Shown here in pieces: positions 56,488 through 64,000 of a stretch of 64,000 nucleotides of DNA; the first letter of the stretch is position 1; every line of letters starts with the position of its first letter. A program made the position numbers and the translations under genes. This DNA is from Aegilops tauschii subsp. strangulata (Eukaryota > Streptophyta > Magnoliopsida > Poales > Poaceae). The notes beneath the pieces were generated by a model. It saw only the letters and a program-made list of their open reading frames with translations. It made no database searches and was not told the origin of the DNA. The stretch is from assembly GCF_002575655.3 (NCBI RefSeq), contig NC_053037.3, forward strand, positions 49,178,242 through 49,242,241, in the 5' to 3' direction.

Positions 56488-57303
56488 TGAAAGGATCGCG
56501 AAGAGATGTCTAGAGGGGGGTGAATAGACTCTAACCTTGAAAAGTTGTAGTTTTTATATTCTTTAGGTTGATGTGGAGTTTTGGCACAGGTTTAAACATT
56601 CACAATACATATCAAGCAAGCATGACAAGAGTGTATGAGCAGCGGAAAGTAAAGCATGCAAGTTGCAAGAATGTAAAGGGATGGGATTGGAGTGTGCAAA
56701 CGCAATTTGGAGACACGGAGATTTTTTATCCGTGGTTCCGATAGGTGGTGCTATCGTACATCCACGTTGATGGAGACTTCAACCCACGAAGGGTAACGGT
56801 TATGCGAGTCCACGGAGGGCTCCACCCATGAAGGGTCCACGAAGAATCAACCTTGTCTATCCCACCATGGCCATCGCCCACGAAGGACTTGCCTCACTCG
56901 GGTAGATCTTCACGAAGTAGGCGATCTCCTTGCCCTTACAAACTCCTTGGTTCAACTCGACAATCTTGACGGAGGCTCCCAAGTGACACCTAGCCAATCT
57001 AGGAGACACCACTCTCCAAGAAGTAACAAATGGTGTGTTGATGATGAACTCCTTGCTCTTGTGCTTCAAATGATAGTCTCCCCAACACTCAACTCTCTCT
57101 CACAGGATTTGGATTTGGTGGAAAGATGATTTGAGTGGAAAGCAACTTGGGGAAGGCTAGAGATCAAGATTTATGTGGTTGGAATGGAATATCTTGACCT
57201 CAACACAAGTGTAGGTGGTTCTCTCTCAGAAAATGTATGTTGGAAGTGTAGGCATGTTCTGATGGCTCTCTCCACGAATGAAGAGTGGGTGGAGGGGTAT
57301 ATA
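56488..57303 (-). repeat. Copia 5' LTR, truncated by CACTA in its TATA box
   Basis: Collinear with 44156-44970 of the other LTR and about 97% identical by eye. It stops at GGGGTATATA, where CACTACAAAAAAAGAC begins. The intact LTR continues TAGCCTCC, so the break is inside the TATATATA promoter element. The remaining 787 bp of this LTR are not in the window. Confidence 0.92.
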
Positions 57304-58089
57304 CACTACAAAAAAAGACACATCCGTGACATTCTGGGCCGAACGAATTTTTTTTCTGTCATACATATGACACTTCTATGACGATAATTGTGACAAAACC
57401 CGATATCATCATAGATGTGGTGGGCTCGTACTTCTATGACAAAAAATCATGACAGAAAATGGGCTTTTCGTCCTGGGCGGGCCGGAGACGCAGCTGCATG
57501 ACATTCTTTGGGTCGTCCATGACGGAAAAAACCGTGGTAGAAGCGAGGTGGAGGAAAATTTCGAGGAGTTCCCGGTTACGGTGGGAGGTTGGGGGCCGAG
57601 CGATGCGCGTTTCTCTCGTACACGTACGCGCGTGTGTGCGAGGCGTTGGCTCTAACTGAACCCGAGCGAGGCGTTGGGCTCTAACTGAACCCGAGCGATT
57701 GCACTGCAGGCTATGCGTTACTGAACCCGAGCGATCGATCGATGGTTGTTAACTGAACCCGATCGAGCGATTCCTTCGCTACTGCTGCTAACTGAAGCCG
57801 ATCGATTGGATGAACAGTGAGCGGTGGCGTTGCCTCTGGACGAACAGGACCCCGTGGTGTGGAGGGCTGGATGAACAGTAGACGGTGGAGGGGTACCCGT
57901 GGAGGGGTGGTTGAACAGGACCCCGTGGTGTGGAGGGCTGGATGAACAGTAGACGGTGGAGGGGTGCGCGTGGAGGGGTGGTTGAACAGTAGCCGGTGGA
58001 GTAGCGCGCGGTGGAGGCTGGATGAACAGGAGCCCGTGGAGGCTGGAGGAGGTCGACGGTGGAGATGAACAGTATCCCGTGGAGTCCTG

Positions 58090-58490
58090 TTTTGCGGTAC
58101 GCCACACCCCTCCCAATGAACAGGACCCTTGTTTCGACCGTAGGAGGTCCGTTTCGTCCGTTTTGTGGTACGCCACACCCCTCCCGATCAACAGGACCCC
58201 CGTTTCGACCATAGGAGGTCCGTTTCGTCCGTTTTGCGGTACGCCACACCCCTCCCGATCAACAGGACCCCCGTTTCGACCGTAGGAGGTCCGTTTCCTC
58301 CGTTTTGCGGTACGCCACACCCCTCCCGATCAACAGGACCCCCATTTCAACCGTAGGAGGTCCGTTTCCTCCGTTTTGCGGTACGCCAGACTCCTCCCGA
58401 TCAACAGGACCCCCGTTTCGACCGTAGGAGGTCCGTTTCCTCCGTTTTGCGGTACGCCACACCCCTCCCCATGAACACGACGCATTCTGT
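58090..58490. repeat. 71-bp tandem repeat, about 5.6 copies
   Basis: Units begin TTTTGCGGTACGCCAC at 58090, 58161, 58232, 58303, 58374 and 58445, an exact 71-bp period. Differences per unit are few (for example GTCCG versus CTCCG at the end). This is the inverted homologue of the array at 33595-33860, with more copies. Confidence 0.97.
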
Positions 58491-58794
58491 TGCCTCCCCA
58501 TGAACACGACGACGACGCTGTTTCTCTGTTCCGACCCAGCCATGTACACGAGCCCTCGCCGTACGTATGCGCGAGTAGGCGTTCGAGACCCTGCCCGTAT
58601 GTACGTACGTGGCCGTATTTTCTTTCTTGCACCCTGGCCGCTGTACGTACGTGTAGATGCTACGTGCGCGCCTCTACTACGACACGTACGCGCCTCTACT
58701 ACGACACGTGCGCGCCTCTACATCGACCAGTATATATGTACGTACACGTTCGCGACCAGAATGACAACGCTACGTACGCTTCGACCAGGTGGGT

Positions 58795-59035
58795 CCCGAC
58801 TATCAGGCACTTCCTTGCCTGCGAAGATGTAGCTGGTGGGTCCCAGCAGTCAGGGGGGCGAATCGTTTTGGTTTTTTTTGCCCGGACGCACTTCCTTGCG
58901 TGCGAAGATGTAGCTGGTGGGTCCCAGCAGTCAGGGGGGCGAATCGTTGTTTTTGCCCGGACGCACTTCCCTGCGTGCGAAGGTGTAGCTGGTGGGTCCC
59001 AGCAGTCAGGGGGGAATTTTTTTTCATGAAATAGG
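58795..59035. repeat. ~85-bp tandem unit, three copies
   Basis: GTAGCTGGTGGGTCCCAGCA starts at about 58830, 58911 and 58985. Units include TGCCCGGACGCACTTCC and AGTCAGGGGGG. They are followed by related GGTGGGTCCC motifs to 59060. They are part of the CACTA arm; open frames across them are artefacts. Confidence 0.9.
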
Positions 59036-59039
59036 GTGG

Positions 59040-60520
59040 CCCGTCCGGTGGGTCCCTGCTGTTAGGTGGAGGAATCATTATTTTCCACGTAATAAGGAGG
59101 CACTTCCTTGCTGTCGCCGTGGACCCAGCTGTCAGCCTCTCCACGTACAGTCCACGTCCGATGGAAGTCGTTCCTTGACCACGTTGACCAAGCCGCGCCG
59201 AGAGCACCAGGGCGGTGGACGACGATGAGGCCTAGGAAGGGGACGACGCGGAGCCGGTGAAGACGCGGCAGTGGATGCCCACGCGGAGAGGAGTATGAGG
59301 GTTCACTCATTCGGCTGCGATGTGAGGCTGCCGTCGCCGCAGGGCCTGGCCAGCGGTGGGAATAGTAGGGGGTAGTGAGGCCTCCGCGGTAGCACAGCCA
59401 GCCACGGGAGGCAGGAGCAGGCGGCACGATCGGCGCTGCTTTGAGCGGCTGGAGCAAGAAGACCAGAGGTTGAAGAAGCCCTACGGCCGTTGGATGGACA
59501 TCGTACGGTCATTGGAGCTAGAATCATTCATATTGACTAAGTTGACAAAGCCTCCGTCCCCGTCAACTTAGTAGGCCCACAAGTGAGCCTCCCACCAAGG
59601 TGGGTCCCAGCTAGCAGGGGGGTATTCATTTTTTTGTGCGTAATAAGTAGGCACTTCCGATGGGTCCGAGCTGACAGCGGGGGGAACGTTTTTTTCGCGA
59701 AATATGGTGGCCCGTCTGGTGGGTCCCAGCAGTCAGGGGGGAACGTTTTTTTTTGCGAAATAAGGTGGCCCGTCTGGTGGGTCCCCGCTCTCAGGTGGAG
59801 GAATAATTATTTTGCGCGTAATAAGGAGGCACCTCCTTGCGGCCGTCGGTGACCCAGCTGTCATCCTCTCCACGTACAGTACTCTTCCGATGGAAGTTCG
59901 TCGTTGGCCATGTTGACCACGCCGCGCTGAGAGCACCAGGGCGGTGGACGACGGCGAGGCCTAGGAAGGGGACGACGCGGAGCCGGGGAAGACGCAGTAG
60001 TGGAAGCCCGCGCGGAGAGGAGTATGAGGGTTCACTGGTTCGGCTGCGGTGTGAGGTTGCCGTCGTCACAGAATAACAAGGGGTGTGGGTGAGTGGAGGG
60101 ATGGCCTGGCCAGCGGTGGGAGTAGTATGGGGGCGGTGAGGCGGCAGCACAGCCGGCCACGGGAGGCAGGAGCAGGCGGCACGACCGCTGCTGCTTTGGG
60201 CGGCTGGACCAAGAAGACCAGAGGTTGAAGAAGTACTACGACCGTTGGATGGACATCGTACGGTCACTGAAGCTAGAATCGTTTATATTGACTAAGTTGA
60301 CAAAGCCCTTGGTACGCTCCAACTTAGTAGGCCCACAGGTCAACCTCCGAAATGGTGCACCCAGATGTTAGGGGGAGGAATCATTTTTTGGGCGGCCGAA
60401 GCTAAGAATATCCGAGATTCAAGAAGAAGCACGACATCCGTTGGATAGACATCTAACGGCCACTGCTGCTAGAACCGTGTGTTGACTATAATAAGTTGAC
60501 AAAGCCTTGCATACGCGTCA
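59040..60520. repeat. ~730-bp units of CACTA arm (inverted homologue of 31860-33180)
   Basis: Two main copies (about 59100-59580 and 59830-60310) and a short third (about 60370-60520). Each ends near GTCAACTTAGTAGGCCCACA or a variant, and carries CGATGGAAGT and GAGCACCAGGGCGGTGGACG. No protein signature. Confidence 0.85.
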
Positions 60521-60999
60521 ACTTATTTTTTTAGGGGACGCGTCACTTCGTAGGCCCACAAGTGTGTGGCAGAGAACTTATAGCCCATTTGCGTTTTGTA
60601 AGAATGTACAGCCCATTTTTGAATTCTAATGGAATTTACAACAGCCCATTTACAGTTTGTTAAAAGTAAAACCCATTTTCTAGCTAGGACAACGATTAAT
60701 AATTTCAACCAACCGTTGAAGACAGAATTCAATAAAATTTCCCACATTTTGATGGGATCCAAAATATTTTTATCCTGAAATTTCTAGTCAGATTAAATAT
60801 AAATTTGTATTACGTAAAAATCCAACCAAACATTGCGCGCGCAACAATGAAAATTTAAGATTTTCAAAATCCATAAATAATATTTTATAAACTAATTTCG
60901 TGTTTGGTGCATTTTTTTATAGTTACTGCCCAGTTTTTATAATTACATCCCATTTATTATTTTTAAAGCCCATTTTCCTGTTAAGCCTAATGCATCCCT

Positions 61000-62596
61000 C
61001 CTAGGAAAGATTTGCAGCCCAGCGGGGTGGAGAATAACAAGTTGACCTTGCCTGGGTATTCCTCAAAAAGACGTATAGCTGGGGTAGCCATTTTCATCTT
61101 GAAAAAATTAGTATCTGGGCTGGATATCTGGCCTGGGCTAGACGGGCCACAGCCCGCCCAGTTAATACCCTGCTCTCCTCTGAACAACAACGAAATCATC
61201 GGCAAGAAAAACTCTGCAATGCTCACCCCTCAAAAACACAAATACTGCTCGAGGTGCTTGGTCACAGCTGTCGGCCGCACCTTGTGCAATTCTCTCGTTT
61301 ATATTGACTACATAGGTTGACAATGGTGGGGGACAATGATGTCAGGAAACCAGGAGAAAGCAAAAAAAAATAGTTGTACATAATAAGGAGGCACTTGCGT
61401 ACGTACGGCTATGGCCCTATTGGGTCCCTAGTGTCATCCAGTCAAAATAATGTCATCTCCTGAATCCTCATGTTCGTTGACGATGTTAACAATGCTCGGC
61501 GCCACGGCGAGCGCACCAACTCGAAGGACAACGGAGAGGGCCTCGCGGGCCCTACGGATGGTCTAATACAGTGGCCGCTGCTCATTCAGGAAGCCAGGAT
61601 CATCGGACACCTATGAGCACCTTCAAGAAACTAAGACGGCATGAAACGGTAAGGCCGCGCTTGGGAGCTCTGGTTTATTTCAAACCTGTATTAACATACA
61701 AGTGTAATTTACTCGTCATCGAAAACAACGCGTAAAATACAGGCGTAATGAAACCGAGGGCCCAAGGTCTGTAAGTAAAACCGGCGGGTTACGCGTGTAA
61801 TTTGAGAGACTAGTGTATATTTTACGAGCACTTCTATATGGACGACATTACCAGACGATACATGCACGACGTGCGTATCATGCCATCCATGGGCAAGGCT
61901 GAAACATCAGCTAACGGCTAGATTAGCAATCGTCCGAGTGTCGTTCAGCGTTTTTATCGTGTGTGAAGTACTTCCGATATTTTACTAGTCGAAATCGACC
62001 AACCAAGCGCCTTCGCCCGAGACCATCTGCTTTAATTTACAAGCGTCAGTGTTACAAGTGGTTTTGGTTGGAAAACGACGATCCAATCACGGCCTAATAT
62101 CATGAGTTGGTCGGAAGATCATATGGTTTCACGTCTAACCTACACGACTTGCCATATAGACTATGATTGAAACATCAGACGATGAACTTCTTAAGCACGG
62201 AAACAACAGAAGAGGATGATCTTCTTAACAAGCAAATCACTGGCATTAGATCGACATGCAAAGCAATGCGAAGCATTATTCTCAGGAGGCACGGTGAACA
62301 GCTCGTGATGCCGCATGCCACAACATTCCAAGCTCAACTTTGCAATCAAACACAAGGCCTGGCATTACATAGACAACATTCAGAACAAACTCTTAACACA
62401 GGAATATCTCAGCAGAGTAACTATTTACTTCTAAACTGAACGCAGGAATAGGAAAAAACACTCGACGCTGCTCACAGCAAGGGCGTCCCACTCAAAAATA
62501 TCAAATGCATGTCTTCTGGCTAACATCAATGAGCAATTTTTGACAAGGTGTTCCAATTCCAATATATTAAACTAACGTCTTCTTGCTAACATCAAT
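61000..62596. other. Inner CACTA arm and unassigned body
   Basis: From 61000 to 61560 inverted similarity to 30980-31300 is visible (for example CCTGGGCTAGACGGGCCACA against TGTGGCCCGTCTAGCCCAGG). From 61560 to 62450 I see unrecognised DNA without coding signatures. At 62510-62620 a ~63-bp segment (GCTAACATCAATGA) is repeated. Confidence 0.5.
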
Positions 62597-62741
62597 GATT
62601 AAACTTTGACAAGCTTTTCCCATTCAAAATATGTAATGCCTATGATCGTGGAGTCCTGTCGTAGCTTCTTGTACTTGTTTGGGCACTTTTTGCCCAGGGC
62701 ACTCCACGTGTTGTTAAATTGCCAATGGTCTCTGCAGACTA
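62597..62741 (-). other. Possible exon, unknown protein
   Basis: On the minus strand, after an acceptor-like CTGCAG at about 62741, a frame reads HWQFNNTWSALGKKCPNKYK, then ITYFEWEKLVKV, ending TAA. The residue mix looks protein-like, but I know no family. It could be the 3' exon of a cargo gene of this CACTA element, in the same orientation relative to the arm as the B3-like genes of the other CACTA. Confidence 0.3.
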
Positions 62742-62789
62742 GTCATGTGACCGGTGTCTAATAATACTCTGTAAAGCTTCTCGGTCATT

Positions 62790-62855
62790 CTTTCTGTAAT
62801 GTAGCGCAAACAGTGACTGCTTCTTTCTGTAATGTAGCGCAAACAGTGACTGCTT
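62790..62855. repeat. 33-bp perfect tandem duplication
   Basis: TTTCTGTAATGTAGCGCAAA occurs at 62791 and 62824, within two identical 33-bp units, followed by a partial third that diverges. An in-frame multiple of three, it would add 11 residues on the minus strand. Confidence 0.93.
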
Positions 62856-62929
62856 CTTTCTGCAAAGTGGAACAACCAACTGGACCCAGTAATGCAGCAG
62901 TTTGCCTTGGACACATTGGCTCCTTTTGT

Positions 62930-64000
62930 GCAGTTCAACTAAAATCGAAGTTGGAATAAAACCGAGCTTTAATTTTGATATCCCTGTAAGCAACAATAGG
63001 TATAAGGGAAACAATTACTGATAAATAACGGTTGATGACTTGTACTCCCAGAAGAAAAGCATCTACTGATCTACTTTATCTTAATGGGAAACAAAGCAGG
63101 AGAGTAGCAATTCTCCATCAGTGTGATTCATTCATATTGACTGAGACATTATCTTAACAATGCCTTGTTTCAACATGTATAAAGAACGTCAAAGCAGAAA
63201 AGTACCATTCCTAAAACAATGCAACTGATTCATTTTAGTAGAGACATTATCTTAACAATACCTTGGTTAAACATGTAGAAAGAACTACAAAGCAGGATAG
63301 TACCATTCCTAACAAGTGTTGCAGTTTTGAACTAAGATTCAGTAGTTAATTAATTCTGAGAGTGGCATTGCTTAATTTTACCAGCGGCATTAGATTAACG
63401 AAAAGCATAAACAGTTCCAGGGGAGAGTGGGCGCAACAACAGTATGTGCTTCCATCTACTTATAAAGGAGGTGATGCAGAGTTTGTTGTAACAAAGCAAC
63501 AAGCATCATGTCTGGGTTGGGCCCATTTTTGTTCACTACTTAATGGGAAAAGACAGCAATACAATAGCTTCAATTCAACATTTATTTAAAATAGTACCAA
63601 AACAAGTAGCACAACATCTCAAAGCACACTGCACATCATGTGGTTGAGACCAAGATTTGAAACAACTCGCCACGAAGACTGGAAACAAATCTCGATCTCC
63701 TTTTGTGCAGTTCCACCAAAATTAAGCAAAGTCACCGGTGTGACATTCAAGTTGAACTGCACAAAACACTCTTAAAACATAAGTGTTTCGAGTAGCGAAG
63801 CAAAATTTCACAATAGCAACAAGTTGAATCAATTGCCCTGTTTTAACAGAGGCAAAAAAGGAAACAATTACTTGCCGATAAAGGAGGATGAAACAAACGG
63901 TGACAGAAAGAAGCATCTAACTTATCTTGGATGGAAAACAAAGTAGGACAGTAGCATTTCTAAAACGGTTGCATTGATTCATATTAACAGAGACATTCTC
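62930..64000. repeat. Diverged repeats with GACATTATCTTAACAAT motif
   Basis: TTGTGCAGTTC(A/C)A, GGAAACAATTACT, GAAGCATCTA and GACATT(A/C)TC recur in the same order at 62920-63160, partly at 63230-63320, and at 63700-64000. They look like duplicated exon-intron blocks of an unknown minus-strand gene. No domain is recognised. Confidence 0.55.

Larger units (their letters stand above)
44156..57303 (-). mobile_element. Copia LTR retrotransposon (Maximus-like), minus orientation, with nested insertions
   Basis: The left LTR (44156-45757) starts TGAAAGGATC. The right LTR starts with the same TGAAAGGATC at 56488. The order on the minus strand is LTR, PBS, gag, protease, integrase, RT, RNase H, polypurine tract, LTR, which is Copia order. 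By eye the shared 815 bp of the LTRs differ at about 25 positions (about 3%). A CACTA element (47179-52052) lies between pol and the 3' LTR, and another CACTA element truncates the 5' LTR at 57303. It interrupts the Angela-like LTR after CTTGC. All coding parts are damaged. The family name is from memory. Confidence 0.9.
57304..64000 (-). mobile_element. CACTA element, left arm and part of the body (continues past the window)
   Basis: Starts CACTACAAAAAAAGACACAT. The terminal 250 bp or so match the inverted end at 34760 closely. Arm blocks follow in the same order outward: GGGTTCAG motifs (57655-57800), GGTGGAGG-type motifs (57820-58085), 71-bp array (58090-58490), CGTACGTACG-rich block (58550-58790), GGGTCCCAGCAGTCAGG units (58795-59035), ~730-bp units (59040-60500) and CCCATTT-rich DNA (60540-61000). 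Beyond 61560 the similarity to the other arm ends. No right terminus or matching Copia LTR remainder was found, so it extends beyond 64000. Confidence 0.85.

Overview
The window is repeat-dense nuclear DNA from a Triticeae grass, most likely wheat or a close relative. The evidence is an Angela/BARE-type Copia LTR start, a Stowaway MITE with the standard Triticeae terminus, CACTA elements with CACTACTAGGG and CACTACAAAAAAA ends, a Gypsy element carrying antisense genes, and a long-LTR solo LTR that starts TGTAACG. I recognise no ordinary single-copy housekeeping gene, RNA gene or CRISPR array. Family names are from memory and were not checked against a repeat library.

Layout, left half. Positions 1-22639 look like the 3' part of a non-autonomous CACTA element. 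It has a GC-rich leader, a TNPA-like gene with serially duplicated exons (2.7-5.5 kb and 19.8-21.2 kb), GGGCC-rich subterminal repeats and a TAGTG terminus at 22639. Its gene is split by a Gypsy retrotransposon (5542-19838, target duplication CCTGT). That element has a broken gag-pol on the + strand and spliced antisense genes on the - strand. A 4.25-kb solo LTR (15124-19374, target duplication GGAGT) landed only 9 bp inside the Gypsy 3' LTR. From 22.6 to 30.6 kb lie two tandemly duplicated, partly decayed B3-fold-like genes with a shared, duplicated 5' flank and one Stowaway MITE in an intron. They are followed by the 3' arm of a second CACTA element that ends at 34760.

Layout, right half. 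From 34761 rightward the sequence is a one-sided nest in which each element is interrupted by the next: a truncated Gypsy LTR-gag fragment, a CACTG-type DNA element (36689-43546), an Angela-like LTR start (43547), and a minus-strand Copia element (44156 to 57303). The Copia element is itself hit twice: by a complete CACTA element (47179-52052, target duplication TTG) and by the left end of another CACTA element (57304 to beyond the window). The latter insertion sits in the TATA box of the Copia 5' LTR. The complete CACTA contains an 853-bp Mutator-like foldback MITE (49090-49942, 9-bp target duplication).

How the genes relate. The retroelements carry the usual gag, protease, RT, RNase H and integrase parts, all with stops or frameshifts, so none looks autonomous. 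No DDE transposase of TNPD type was recognised, so the CACTA elements here are probably non-autonomous too. The unusual theme is that B3-fold-like, plausibly DNA-binding, reading frames occur in three separate DNA-transposon settings in one window. The best preserved is a spliced minus-strand gene in the 47179-52052 CACTA element, whose downstream exons are open with matching splice phases.
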